A DNA stretch of 64,000 nt from Sedimentisphaerales bacterium (GCA_016928435.1 JAFGKT010000011.1:1-64000); one strand, 5' to 3'; positions 30,472-40,085 are shown, numbered from the stretch's first letter. Numbers and translations are program-made. Notes: generated by a model not told the origin, from the sequence alone.

Positions 30472-30624
30472 TAATCGCTGATATAATAGGGGTTTATGGG
30501 GGCGGTTGGTTTCGACAAATTGTTTTCTCGCTGGAATCGCAGCACTTGCGTGGGGCGGAATGGGGTGCTATAATACCCGTTTTTTATGGCTGCGACGGGG
30601 GGCAAAGCGGAAACAGGATGTCAC
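30472..30624 (+). other. leader of the first antiporter gene
   Basis: It follows the mtnP remnant and the degenerate repeat. TATAAT is present near 30481-30486 (GATATAATAGGGG) without a clear -35 box. AGGA before the ATG at 30625 supports the shorter start of the antiporter. Confidence 0.35.
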
Positions 30625-32331
30625 ATGTATATGGCGAATATTCTCGCAGAGGTTCCTGAGCAATTCAGCATTCATATTGGGATCTTGCTGTTGTTGGGTA
30701 TTGGGGTTTTGGGGGGAGCGTTGGGGGCGTGGTTTTTTCAGAAGATTCGCGTGCCGCAAGTGGTGGGTTATATTGTATTTGGTATATTAATAGGCAAGAG
30801 CGGATTGAAGCTGTTAGGTGATTTGGATATCGAGCAGTTGGGGGCGTTTACGTGGTTTGCTTTGGGGATTATTGGTTTTCTGGTTGGGGGGGAGTTGCAG
30901 ATAAAGACATTCCGGCAGTACGGCAAGCAGTTTATTAATATCTTGCTTTGGGAGGGGATCACGACTTTTCTGTTAGTTGGTTTGATTTGTTTTGGCGTAG
31001 TTTATCTGGTAACACACAATGCAATGGCGGCGTTGGCGACAGGGATTGTGCTTGGAGCGATAGCCTCGGCGACGGACCCTGCTTCAACGATCGAAGTGCT
31101 ATGGGAATACCGTGCGAAAGGGATATTAACAACGACGATCATCGCGATTATCGCGTTGGATGATGCGTTGGCCATGACGTTATATGGCGTGGGCACGAGT
31201 TGCGCGGAAATGCTGCTGGGCAACAGCGGTTCGATATTGAGCCAATGTGCTAAGGTGGCGTTTGATCTTTTTGGATCGATAGGTTTTGGATTGGTATCAG
31301 GGCTGGTGCTGATTGCATTGGTACGGTATCTGCATCAGAGCAACGAACGGATATTAGCGATTTCGGTAGGAACGCTGTTGGTGGTGATTGGGATATCCGA
31401 TGCGATAGAGTTTGATGTGATCTTGGTTACGATGTCGATGGGGTTTCTGTTGGTGAACCTGGCGCCTCGTTACAGTGAAAAATTGTTTAAGGTGGTCAAA
31501 AGTTTTTCCGCACCTATTTATGTGATGTTTTTTGTGTTGGTAGGTGCGCGATTAGGTGTGGGTAATATGCCCCTTTGGCTATGGGGAATAGTTGGTGTTT
31601 ATGTATTATGTCGAAGTGCTGGGAAAATATTCGGCTGTTATATGGGCGCTAAACTTTCAGGTGCGCCGATAACGGTGCAAAAATACAGCGGTTTGGGAAT
31701 TTTCGCACAAGGCGGAGTAGCGATTGGTTTGTCCATCATGGCTAGCCATCATATGGGACATATCGCGGTGACGGATGATCTATCATTGGGTGAGGTTATT
31801 ATCGCGGGGGTGACAACAACGACGATGTTTGTGCAGATTTTAGGGCCGTCGCTAACTAAATTGAGCGTGAAACTGGGCGGGGAGTTGGGTTGTGATATTA
31901 CCGAAGACGACCTGATGAAGACGTACAAAGTGCAAAACGTAATGGAAGTTGAATGTGATAAAATTCCGCAGGATACACGAATCAAGGAATTGTTGTACGC
32001 TTTTAGCGTAAGCGATAGTTTGTTCTATCCGGTGGTGGATAGCGAAGAAAGGCTGATGGGGATCATTACGATTGACGGGATCAAGCGGACATTTGCGCAT
32101 CAACGTACCGCGGAATGGCTTTTGGCGCACGATGTTATGGAGGAGGTGCCGGATAAGGTTGACCCCAATATGCCTTTGGCTGAAGCGATGGAACTGATGG
32201 ATCGGGCGCAGTTGGACAATCTACCGGTAGTGGATAAAGCAAGCAGAATGCTAAAAGGTGTTCTGAGCCGACGTTCGGTGAAGCGGAAGCTGGGCGCGGA
32301 GGTACTGCGTCGGGGCGAAGCTGTTGGTTAG
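30625..32331 (+). CDS. CPA-type cation/proton antiporter with C-terminal CBS pair, copy 1
   Basis: The 568-aa protein starts at the ATG at 30625 (MYMANILAEVPEQ), which aligns with the start of copy 2. Twelve or so membrane helices cover about residues 15-400. Conserved features are KIRVPQVVGYIVFG, the helix-4 motif ASATDP with Asp151, and ALDDALA with a pair of Asp. A cytoplasmic pair of CBS domains covers about 430-560; these usually bind adenine nucleotides and gate the carrier. It probably exchanges Na+ or K+ for protons in the inner membrane. Copy 2 lies 145 bases downstream. Confidence 0.85.
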   Translation: MYMANILAEVPEQFSIHIGILLLLGIGVLGGALGAWFFQKIRVPQVVGYIVFGILIGKSGLKLLGDLDIEQLGAFTWFALGIIGFLVGGELQIKTFRQYGKQFINILLWEGITTFLLVGLICFGVVYLVTHNAMAALATGIVLGAIASATDPASTIEVLWEYRAKGILTTTIIAIIALDDALAMTLYGVGTSCAEMLLGNSGSILSQCAKVAFDLFGSIGFGLVSGLVLIALVRYLHQSNERILAISVGTLLVVIGISDAIEFDVILVTMSMGFLLVNLAPRYSEKLFKVVKSFSAPIYVMFFVLVGARLGVGNMPLWLWGIVGVYVLCRSAGKIFGCYMGAKLSGAPITVQKYSGLGIFAQGGVAIGLSIMASHHMGHIAVTDDLSLGEVIIAGVTTTTMFVQILGPSLTKLSVKLGGELGCDITEDDLMKTYKVQNVMEVECDKIPQDTRIKELLYAFSVSDSLFYPVVDSEERLMGIITIDGIKRTFAHQRTAEWLLAHDVMEEVPDKVDPNMPLAEAMELMDRAQLDNLPVVDKASRMLKGVLSRRSVKRKLGAEVLRRGEAVG

Positions 32332-32476
32332 CGGTGGTCCATTGATTAGATGATAAAAAACGGTTGGTTAGATAATGGGTTAGCTGAAGGAAATTCGCGG
32401 GTACGGTAAGGAAGTGCTGTCATAACATTTCTTTGATTCCCGGGGGTGTAGTCGCCAAAAAGAAGCAGGATTCAGG

Positions 32477-34168
32477 ATGTATATTCAAGAGATGTTAGCG
32501 GAGGTTTCGCTGCATTTGCCGGCCGTGCTGGTGGTGGGGCTGGCGATATTTTTTGGTACGGTGGGCGGGCGAGTTTTCCAGAAGTTGCGCATTCCGCAAG
32601 TGGTGGGGTATATCGTAATCGGGCTTATCATCGGCCAATCCTTTTTCAAGATTATTGATCATGAAACCGTTGAGCGTATGCGGAGTTTCAATCTGTTCGC
32701 GCTGGGAATAATTGGCTTTCTGATAGGCGGGGAACTGAAGCTGGAGGTGTTTCGCAAATACGGCAAACAGTTTTTGGTGATATTGCTCTCGGAAGCGTTG
32801 GTGACTTTCGCAGTGGTTACGGTTCTATCGCTGTTGGTGTGTCGAGCTTTGGTGGGTTTTGGTTTGTTGGAGCAGAGCTGGTCGGTGACGTTGGCGTTGT
32901 CTTTGATGTTGGGAGCGATAAGTTCAGCGACGGCGCCCGCGGCAACGGTGGATGTGATTTGGGAATACAAAACCAGCGGTATGCTGACCAGGACGATCTT
33001 GGCGATAGTAGCGTTGGATGATGGGTTGGCGCTATTGCTATTTGGTTTTGTGGGCAGTATCGCGGGGGTATTGACGGGGCAGACGGACGGGGGGTTCTTG
33101 GCGACTTTGGCTGAACCGCTGTATGAAATTTTTGGCGCGGTAGTAGTTGGGTTTGCCACGGGGGTGGTTCTGATTCTCGTGTTGCGGTTCATTGAAGAAG
33201 AAGACAAGGTGCTGACGTTTACCTTGGCGTCGGTGATGCTGATAATAGGATTGTCGGTGGCGCTGAAGGTTGATGCGATTTTGGCGGCGATGGTATTGGG
33301 TGCGACGATTGCCAACATGTTGCCCAGGCGTAGTAAAGCGACGTTTTCGCTGATCGAGAAATTTGCTCCGCCGATTTTCGTATTGTTCTTTGTTTTGGTG
33401 GGAGCGCGTTTGCAGGTTCACTCGATGCCGGTTTGGGTGATAGTCTTGGCAGCGACTTATGTAGTGGGGCGTTGTACGGGAAAAATTACCGGGGCCTGGT
33501 TTGGTGCCAAGGTAGGTAAGGCGGTTCCAGCGGTGCGAAAGTATCTGGGATTCTGTTTGTTCAGCCAGGCAGGTGTAGCGGTGGGTTTATCCATTCTGGC
33601 GAGTCAGCGGTTTCCGGGGGAGCTGGGCAACGCGATAATATTGATTGTGACGGCGACGACGTTTTTGGTGCAGATAGCGGGGCCTCCGTTTGTGAAGTAT
33701 GGCTTACGCAAGGCTGGGGAGATGGGGCGCAACATAACCGAAGATGATTTGATGAAGACGTACAAAGTGCAAAACGTGATGGATGTAGAGTGCGATGTGA
33801 TACCGCAGGATACGCGGATCAAGGAACTGCTCTATGCGTTTAGCGTAAGTGATCATTTGTTTTATCCGGTAGTGGACGCTAAGAAGCGATTGATGGGAAT
33901 CATTACGATTGATGGTATAAAGAAAACCTTCGCGCATCAGCAGACCGCGGATTGGCTGTTGGCTCACGATGTGATGGAGCCGGTGAGGGACAAAGCCCAA
34001 CCTGATACGCCCTTGACCGAAGCGGTGCATTTGATGCATCGTTATCAGTTGGATAATTTGCCGGTGGTGGACGCCGATAACGGGGAACTGCAGGGGGTTT
34101 TGAGCAGCCGGTCAGTAAAACGTAAGCTGGGCGCGGAAGTCCTGCGGCGGCGTGAATCGGCGGAATAG
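32477..34168 (+). CDS. CPA-type cation/proton antiporter with C-terminal CBS pair, copy 2
   Basis: This 563-aa tandem paralogue has the same layout: about 12 helices, KLRIPQVVGYIVIG, ALDDGLALLLFG, then the CBS pair beginning NITEDDLMKTYKVQNVMDVE, which is almost identical to copy 1. The helix-4 motif reads SSATAP, with Ala153 where copy 1 has Asp. This may alter ion selectivity or the number of protons exchanged. The CBS region is much more alike than the membrane part, pointing to gene conversion or a shared ligand. The C-terminus is also conserved (VKRKLGAEVLRR). Confidence 0.85.
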   Translation: MYIQEMLAEVSLHLPAVLVVGLAIFFGTVGGRVFQKLRIPQVVGYIVIGLIIGQSFFKIIDHETVERMRSFNLFALGIIGFLIGGELKLEVFRKYGKQFLVILLSEALVTFAVVTVLSLLVCRALVGFGLLEQSWSVTLALSLMLGAISSATAPAATVDVIWEYKTSGMLTRTILAIVALDDGLALLLFGFVGSIAGVLTGQTDGGFLATLAEPLYEIFGAVVVGFATGVVLILVLRFIEEEDKVLTFTLASVMLIIGLSVALKVDAILAAMVLGATIANMLPRRSKATFSLIEKFAPPIFVLFFVLVGARLQVHSMPVWVIVLAATYVVGRCTGKITGAWFGAKVGKAVPAVRKYLGFCLFSQAGVAVGLSILASQRFPGELGNAIILIVTATTFLVQIAGPPFVKYGLRKAGEMGRNITEDDLMKTYKVQNVMDVECDVIPQDTRIKELLYAFSVSDHLFYPVVDAKKRLMGIITIDGIKKTFAHQQTADWLLAHDVMEPVRDKAQPDTPLTEAVHLMHRYQLDNLPVVDADNGELQGVLSSRSVKRKLGAEVLRRRESAE

Positions 34169-34179
34169 GAGTTGGGAAG

Positions 34180-34926
34180 TCAGGCGGTTTGCCTTACTGC
34201 GATCACAAACATCTCCCATGATTTGGACTGCCATTGTTCTGTTTCTTTGGCGCTGAGATGACGCTTAACGGCATTTTCGACTGGACCATCAACGGGTGGC
34301 TCCATGAGTACGGGGTAGAACCGCTGACAGCGAAGATTTGATTGCATACATAGTTCGATTATGGATTCTGGTGAGAAGAAGTGCCAATCGAAACCGGGGC
34401 CGGCGGCTGGGAGTATTGGGTGTTTTGGATCTGTCTGTTGGGGGCCGTTGAGATTGCGTACAGAGAATCCGAAGATACCGTTCGGTTTTAGTACGCGACT
34501 TACTTCGGCTAGAGCGGCTTGGGGGTTGCCGCAGTCGGAGATAACTGTGCCGCCGGAGATTATGGCATCGAAATATTCGTCTGATATTGGGGCGAGATTA
34601 CGGATGTCTGCTTGCAGAAAGAAAGCGTGCGATTTGTGGGACTGCGGAGTCAATCGGCGGGCACGGTCCAGCATCGCAGGTGATACGTCGACGAAGGTGA
34701 CGTTGTGGCCCTGACAGAGGAGATGGCGACCATGAAAGCCGGGTCCGCAACCTGCATCGAGTATGACTTGGTTGGACAAAGAGGGCAGATGTTTCTGGAA
34801 GGCAGCCAGTTCGATTGCCGCTGCAAGGCCGCGATTGCTGGGGTCGGAAAGCATCGCGACATAGTCTTCGACGCGGGTGTCCCACGCTGCGCGGATGGCT
34901 TGGGTTGAGTTGGTGATTGGCTTCAT
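34180..34926 (-). CDS. class I SAM-dependent methyltransferase
   Basis: In the 248-aa protein motif I is VILDAGCGPGFHGRHL (about residues 57-72) and motif II is VTFVDVSPAMLDRAR. DAIISGGTVISDCG and LKPNGIFGFSVRNL complete the fold. It is a cytoplasmic small-molecule methyltransferase of the UbiE/Methyltransf_11 type; the substrate is unknown. Its ATG overlaps the stop of the upstream gene (ATGA), so the two are translated together. Confidence 0.8.
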   Translation of the reverse strand: MKPITNSTQAIRAAWDTRVEDYVAMLSDPSNRGLAAAIELAAFQKHLPSLSNQVILDAGCGPGFHGRHLLCQGHNVTFVDVSPAMLDRARRLTPQSHKSHAFFLQADIRNLAPISDEYFDAIISGGTVISDCGNPQAALAEVSRVLKPNGIFGFSVRNLNGPQQTDPKHPILPAAGPGFDWHFFSPESIIELCMQSNLRCQRFYPVLMEPPVDGPVENAVKRHLSAKETEQWQSKSWEMFVIAVRQTA

Positions 34927-35561
34927 GGTTTCTTTTTCTTGTGTTTTTTAATTATCCAGTATATTGGTCGCAGAATAACCCAAAGCACGGCAAACAAAGG
35001 CATCAGGTACCAATAACGCCTACGAAAATAGTATCCCTGAAGTCTCTTTCGCCAGGTGTCAGCAACACCTTCTGGTTCTTTGTGCTGAGGCTCCTGCGTC
35101 GTGTGGATGTGGTGACCAAGTTCGTGAAACAATGTGTCTGAAACAGCAAGGTCGCGCATAAACGGAATACGCAGCACGCATTTCGGCCATGGTTCGAGGA
35201 TGTTATCAAGCAGCAGTTGAATCCAGGCGGGATCGCCTAGCCGTTTCCCGTAATAAAAGCCATTACTATGGACTATGTGAACCTTGCGTCCTTGGGATTT
35301 TATTTTTCCTCGCCGCGTATCATGAGACAGGTTTGCGGAATTGGTGATGACAATGGTGTGAAGGCCATTGAGACGTTTTTTCGGAATTCCGTTGAGAAGA
35401 AGATCAACAGTTCGTTGGGTGCGGATTGGCGGCGAGTAGTCTTTATACGCCTCACGGATGATGACACCATGTGATTTCTTCATGTTACTAGAGCCAACGA
35501 GATATTGTATGGTTTTTCTGTCAATGGTCTCGATGATACGCATAAATTCTACGTCTGACAA
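34923..35561 (-). CDS. HExxH protein with C-terminal membrane anchor
   Basis: The 212-aa protein has a zinc-metallopeptidase-like signature, LFHELGHHIH (about residues 137-146). A Glu-rich stretch (EPQHKEPEGVADTW) could hold the third ligand. One strongly hydrophobic segment near the C-terminus (YLMPLFAVLWVILRPIYWII) is followed by Lys residues, so the catalytic part is probably cytoplasmic and tail-anchored. Family not recognised. It shares a 4-base overlap with the methyltransferase gene. Confidence 0.6.
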   Translation of the reverse strand: MSDVEFMRIIETIDRKTIQYLVGSSNMKKSHGVIIREAYKDYSPPIRTQRTVDLLLNGIPKKRLNGLHTIVITNSANLSHDTRRGKIKSQGRKVHIVHSNGFYYGKRLGDPAWIQLLLDNILEPWPKCVLRIPFMRDLAVSDTLFHELGHHIHTTQEPQHKEPEGVADTWRKRLQGYYFRRRYWYLMPLFAVLWVILRPIYWIIKKHKKKKP

Positions 35562-35709
35562 AAGAAAAATGCCGGTTCGTCAGTGCGGAATAATGGCTTG
35601 TCAGGGGGTGGTTTAGCGGTTAGAATGTTGGGAGTCGGTGGTTGCGGGTTTGAGTTTTTTGATTGGGCGCGGCATGGGGTGAGCGTCCCTTTTTGGAAAG
35701 AGACGCTAT

Positions 35710-37239
35710 ATGCTGGCGAAGATTCATAGTGCGGCGATTGTGGGTATTGACGCGGTGGCTTGTGAGGTGGAGGTTGACGTGGGGGCGGGTGGATTTGAGA
35801 AAAGTACGATAGTTGGTTTGCCGGACGCGGCGGTGAAGGAAAGCGTAGAGCGGGTGCGCAGTGCGATAGTGAACTGCGGGTATGATTATCCTAAGACTGC
35901 GAGTATAATTAATTTGGCGCCGGCGGATATCAAGAAGGAGGGGCCTGCGTTTGATTTGCCGATCGCGTTGGGGATGTTGTTCGGCCAAGGCGTGGTGCGG
36001 AGCGACTGGTTGGATGAGTCGTTGGTGGTGGGGGAGTTGGCGCTGGATGGAAGGGTGAGAGCGGTTAGGGGGGCGCTGGCTACGGCGATGGAAGCAGGGA
36101 AGAGAGGTTTCAGGCGGGTTTTGGTGCCGGCGGCAAATGCGCGCGAAGCGGCGGTGGTGCAGGATGTGGAAGTTATACCGGTGGCGTCGCTGAGCGAAGC
36201 GGTGGGGTTTTTGTCGAGGCAGTTGCCTATGGAGCCGACATCGGTGGATATCGACGAAGTGTTTCAGGTGGCGTCGCGGTACGAAATTGATTTTAGTGAT
36301 GTTCGGGGTCAGGAGTCGGCGAAGCGGGCGCTGGCGATCGCGGCGGCTGGGAATCATAATTTGCTTATGATAGGTCCGCCTGGTTCGGGTAAGACGATGT
36401 TGGCTAAGCGGCTGCCGACGATTTTGCCGGGGCTGACGTTGGAGGAGTCGTTGGAGACGACACGGATTCACTCGGCATTGGGAAAACTGAAGGCGCATGA
36501 GACTTTGCTGGCTTGTCGGCCGGTGCGTTGTCCGCATCATACGGCGAGTGGGCCTTCGTTGGTGGGGGGCGGCAGTGTTCCTCGGCCGGGCGAGCTGTCG
36601 CTGGCGCATAATGGTTTACTGTTTTTGGATGAGTTTCCGGAGTTTAGCCGGGTGGTGCTGGAGACGATTCGCCAGCCGTTGGAGGATGGTAATGTTACTA
36701 TTTCGCGGGCTTCAGGGACGCTGACGTTTCCCGCAAATATTATGCTGGTCGCGGCGATGAACCCTTGTCCTTGTGGCTATCGAACAGATCCGAAGCGCAG
36801 CTGCAAGTGTACGCCGAACCAGGTGGAGCGGTATATGTCGCGGATATCGGGGCCTTTGGTTGATCGGATTGATATTCATATCGATGTGCCGGCGGTGCCT
36901 TATGAGCAATTGACTGATAAACGCGACGGGACGGATTCCGCAACGATGCGGGAACAGGTGAGAGAGGCACGGGCGCGACAAGCGGAGCGATTCGCTGGAT
37001 TGCCGGCAATGACGAATAGCAGAATGAACAGCCGTCAGGTGCGAAAGTTCTGTCCGCTGGACGACGGTGGGCAGCAGCTATTAAAGCAAGCGATATATGA
37101 ATTGGGTCTTAGCGCACGGGCACATGATAAGGTTTTGCGAATCGCGCGGACGATAGCGGATTTGGAAGGGGCGACGGAAATTCAAGCTAACCATTTGGCC
37201 GAGGCGATCCAATATCGGCGGTTGGATCGGAGGTTATAG
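35710..37239 (+). CDS. comM: ComM/YifB-type AAA+ Mg-chelatase-like ATPase
   Basis: The 509-aa protein opens MLAKIHSAAIVGIDA, the family start. The N-terminal Lon-like domain covers about residues 5-170, Walker A (GPPGSGKT) is at 222-229, and HHTASGPSLVGGGSVPRPGELSLAHNG precedes the Walker B segment LLFLDEFPEF. The cysteine motif NPCPCGY...CKC and the C-terminal Mg_chelatase_C domain are complete. In other bacteria ComM is a helicase that promotes branch migration during natural transformation. No competence genes are adjacent, though T2SS pseudopilins are 20 kb away. Confidence 0.92.
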   Translation: MLAKIHSAAIVGIDAVACEVEVDVGAGGFEKSTIVGLPDAAVKESVERVRSAIVNCGYDYPKTASIINLAPADIKKEGPAFDLPIALGMLFGQGVVRSDWLDESLVVGELALDGRVRAVRGALATAMEAGKRGFRRVLVPAANAREAAVVQDVEVIPVASLSEAVGFLSRQLPMEPTSVDIDEVFQVASRYEIDFSDVRGQESAKRALAIAAAGNHNLLMIGPPGSGKTMLAKRLPTILPGLTLEESLETTRIHSALGKLKAHETLLACRPVRCPHHTASGPSLVGGGSVPRPGELSLAHNGLLFLDEFPEFSRVVLETIRQPLEDGNVTISRASGTLTFPANIMLVAAMNPCPCGYRTDPKRSCKCTPNQVERYMSRISGPLVDRIDIHIDVPAVPYEQLTDKRDGTDSATMREQVREARARQAERFAGLPAMTNSRMNSRQVRKFCPLDDGGQQLLKQAIYELGLSARAHDKVLRIARTIADLEGATEIQANHLAEAIQYRRLDRRL

Positions 37240-37247
37240 AACTGGGG

Positions 37248-37275
37248 CACGATCTTTGGTAATAAAAGAATCGTG
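37248..37275. terminator. possible bidirectional terminator
   Basis: CACGAT (37248-37253) pairs with ATCGTG (37270-37275), extended by CTTT/AAAG inside, between the convergent comM and 37282 genes. The stem is short. Confidence 0.35.
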
Positions 37276-37281
37276 ACGAGA

Positions 37282-38292
37282 TTAGGCTCCCATTCGTTTA
37301 TGGTAGGGATGTGAGTAGATGGCGTTGGCTTGGTGGGAGGGGTCGTCCTCGTTGGGTTGGTCATCTTGAGGGGGATTGGTTTTGGTTTTGGGGGAGGCGG
37401 AGTGATCGGGATTTTGGGCAGTTGCATGCGGGGTTGGGTGGTGAACCGCTTGTTGGTTTTGTTGCTGTTTGTGTTGGGCGTGTTGGAGGGCCTTTTGGTA
37501 CAGCCGTGAGAACTCCCACTCGGTGGCGTTGAGGCAATCGAAGGAATCATGGAGCGATTGATAGTAATCGGCTTTTTGCTGTAGATGGATTTTTCGTATA
37601 TTAGCTGAACTGGTTTTTTGCGCTTCTTTCAAATAGCATTGGGCCAAGGAGCCGAGCAGCTCGCGGATTTGTCGCCAGGCTTGGATGGCTTTTTTTACGC
37701 TTAACTCTATGAGTTTTTCGAGTTGGTTTTGGGAAGCGGATTGTGCGTTGGTTGGAGCCTCGAGAAAGACCATGCCTGCTTCGATGACGGCTAGTTGACG
37801 GTTCAGCAGCAGAAATTGTTTCAGATACTCTTTGGGGTCTGTGGAGGAGGCGTCTGAGGAGAAGATTTCGGTGGAGGATTCGAGGTTTACCATGATTCGA
37901 TAGAGTGCGACTTTGATGCGTTCGACGAGTACGTCCATTACGAAACCTTGTGGTATATCTTCTAAGGAGATCCAGCCGGTGCCGCCGCAGAATTTGCAGG
38001 CTACTATGCCGATCCCGAGACAGGCTTCGCAGATATCATCGTTGCTGATTCGGCCGGTGCCTTTGCAGTTTTCGCATTTGGTTATTCCCCGCTGGCAGCA
38101 GACGCAACTCATATGGGCAAGAGCAGAAACGAGATGGGAGGCGTCGGCTGGGCTTATGACCTCAGCCAATTGCTTGGGTGTGGTTATTCCCTCGGGAATT
38201 AACTCGTGGTGGTAGCTTTCCAAAAAGAGTTGAGCTGCCTTCTGGCGGTGGCCCAACTGAAGCTGATTGATGGCTTGTTTAATGAGTTCCAT
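37282..38292 (-). CDS. hypothetical protein with DnaJ-type cysteine-rich repeats
   Basis: The 336-aa protein has four CxxC-type units at about residues 64-108: CVCCQRG, CENCKGTG, CEACLGIG, CKFCGGTG. The last three match the CxxCxGxG zinc repeat of DnaJ. There is no J domain. Long helices follow (about 120-270), then a Pro/Asn/Gln-rich tail. GGAGCC lies 6 bases before the ATG. It may be a zinc-binding scaffold or thiol-active chaperone-like protein; the function is not known. Confidence 0.65.
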   Translation of the reverse strand: MELIKQAINQLQLGHRQKAAQLFLESYHHELIPEGITTPKQLAEVISPADASHLVSALAHMSCVCCQRGITKCENCKGTGRISNDDICEACLGIGIVACKFCGGTGWISLEDIPQGFVMDVLVERIKVALYRIMVNLESSTEIFSSDASSTDPKEYLKQFLLLNRQLAVIEAGMVFLEAPTNAQSASQNQLEKLIELSVKKAIQAWRQIRELLGSLAQCYLKEAQKTSSANIRKIHLQQKADYYQSLHDSFDCLNATEWEFSRLYQKALQHAQHKQQQNQQAVHHPTPHATAQNPDHSASPKTKTNPPQDDQPNEDDPSHQANAIYSHPYHKRMGA

Positions 38293-38669
38293 TGCCGGCT
38301 CCGTGCGGAAATCTTATAGTAACGATTATAATACCAAGGCTTTGCTGGAACGGCTCATCGGTCTCCTAATCCTTTGACCATCGAATCCCTACTAGTATTA
38401 TATACGCCTGCCAGGGATTATTTGTTCAGGTAAGGCTGGTTCTTGACGGGGTAATTGCTGTAAATGTTTGTTAATGATGGTTTTAAGCGGCAATCTCGGT
38501 GGTGTGAATCTGACTAATAAATTTACCGACGGTGGTTGGTTGGGAAAATTTTTAGATAGGCTCGTAGTGTGAGTGCGGTGGTAAAGAATCCAGGCGTTTG
38601 CGCTTTGGGTTCTGTTGAGGGGGTGGGAGTGAAGTAAGTCCTTGGTAGTCAAGCACTTACTGAAAGGAA
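38293..38669. other. intergenic region downstream of tRNA-Ser
   Basis: This 377-base stretch lies between the leftward DnaJ-like gene and the tRNA. I see no gene, promoter or repeat that I can support in it. Confidence 0.4.
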
Positions 38670-38757
38670 CGGAGAGGGCGGGATTCGAACCCGCGGTACG
38701 GGAAACCCGTACACCGATTTTCGAGACCGGCTCCTTCAGCCACTCGGACACCTCTCC
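38670..38757 (-). tRNA. tRNA-Ser (anticodon CGA)
   Basis: This 88-base class II tRNA has acceptor arms GGAGAGG and CCTCTCC with discriminator G. The anticodon loop is CTCGAAA with CGA, the variable arm is long (TACGGG/CCCGTA), and the T loop is GGTTCGAATCC. The 3' CCA is not encoded. It reads UCG codons. Confidence 0.97.
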
Positions 38758-39108
38758 AATAATGTGTATGTTTCGCGGGGCGGAGGACTCTATATCTATA
38801 ATAGCGTGACATCGCTGGCAGATAAGCGTCCGCCCGGAGCGAAACAGAATTTGGATATTACTATCATAAGGTTCGGTATGCAAGCGAGATTCTGGGTAAG
38901 TGGGCATTAACGGCGATTTCCGGTTTACCGACGGGAGAATATGGATTCTTTAGAGGAGTGTTGCCTATGAGTTGACTCTGCCGGGTAAGATGGTTAAACT
39001 TAATAGTTTGCTCTGCTGAGAAGTGCCGCTTGGGCTGATACAGGCTGGGAGCGGGTAGTTTCACCCGGCAATTCGGCATTTATATGCTTGTTGATAAAGG
39101 GTTTACGA
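38758..39108. other. intergenic region between tRNA-Ser and the deacetylase-like gene
   Basis: This stretch of about 350 bases includes the promoter side of the tRNA. TATAATAG appears near 38797-38804. No coding capacity that I believe. Confidence 0.35.
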
Positions 39109-40053
39109 GTGACGACGCTTTTGGGCTACGACGAGAGATTTCTGCAACATAGGACCGGCAAGCACGTTGAGCGGCCCGCTCGTTTGACGAGTATCGTTGA
39201 GCGTTTGAAGCACGAAGGGATTTGGGATGATCTCAAGCCGGTGACGGGCGATGTTGATCCGGCGGCTTGGATAAAGGAGATTCATAGTCAGGAATATATT
39301 GATCGTCTGGAATCTGCTTGTCGAAATGAGTTGCCATTTATTGACACCGCGGATTCGGCGATATGTCCGGATTCGTTCGAGGTTGCCCATTTGGCGGTTG
39401 CGAATGTGTTGGCCGCGGCTGATATGATAGTCGCCAAGGAAGCGGAGAATGGTTTTTGTGCGTTGCGTCCTCCGGGCCATCACGCGGAGCATGACCGTTC
39501 GATGGGTTTTTGTTTGTTTAATAATGTTGCCATTGTTAGTCGATATTTACAGAAGCGGCATAATTTTTCGCGGATTTTGATATTGGATTGGGATGTACAC
39601 CACGGCAATGGCACACAACATAGTTTTGAAGAAGACCCGACGGTTTTTTATTGCAGCTTGCACGAACACCCGGCGACGTGTTTTCCGGGAACCGGTTGGC
39701 CTAACGAGTTCGGTAAAGGCGCCGGTCGAGGGGCGACGTTGAATTTACCGATGGCCCCCGGCGCGGGTGACGATGAATGTTTGGATTTGTTCGAGACGAA
39801 TTTTTATCCGGTGGCGCGGGAGTTCAGGCCTGACTTTGTGTTGATATCGGCTGGGTTTGACGCGCACCGCAAAGACCCGTTGGCGGAACTGGAGCTAACC
39901 GAACACAGTTTTAAAGTTATGACCAAACGCATGATGGAATTAGCACGGCAATGCTGCGGCGGACGTTTATTGAGTTTATTAGAAGGCGGTTATCAGTTAG
40001 GGTCGTTGAGCAGTAGTGTTTCGACCCATATACGAGCTTTAATGGAACAATAG
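39109..40053 (+). CDS. histone-deacetylase-family hydrolase
   Basis: I chose the GTG at 39109 (314 aa) because AAAGGG lies 8 bases before it; an in-frame TTG lies 21 bases upstream. The zinc deacetylase core is shown by RPPGHHAEHDRSMGFCLFNN, LILDWDVHHGNGTQ (zinc Asp and His), and LISAGFDAHRKDPLAEL. Bacterial members deacetylate acetylpolyamines or acetyl-lysine proteins; the class resembles AcuC/HDAH. It is cytoplasmic and appears to be expressed alone. Confidence 0.87.
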   Translation: MTTLLGYDERFLQHRTGKHVERPARLTSIVERLKHEGIWDDLKPVTGDVDPAAWIKEIHSQEYIDRLESACRNELPFIDTADSAICPDSFEVAHLAVANVLAAADMIVAKEAENGFCALRPPGHHAEHDRSMGFCLFNNVAIVSRYLQKRHNFSRILILDWDVHHGNGTQHSFEEDPTVFYCSLHEHPATCFPGTGWPNEFGKGAGRGATLNLPMAPGAGDDECLDLFETNFYPVAREFRPDFVLISAGFDAHRKDPLAELELTEHSFKVMTKRMMELARQCCGGRLLSLLEGGYQLGSLSSSVSTHIRALMEQ

Positions 40054-40085
40054 ATTTGTAATCATTCGATTCTTGGAGGTTATTT

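Noticed and set aside
35620-36609. 329-aa minus-strand open frame
   Set aside because: Composition is Arg/His/Gln-rich and it is antisense to comM. It is a by-product of the G/T-rich coding strand.
38398-38907. 169-aa minus-strand frame
   Set aside because: It reads through the tRNA-Ser gene and is not protein-like.
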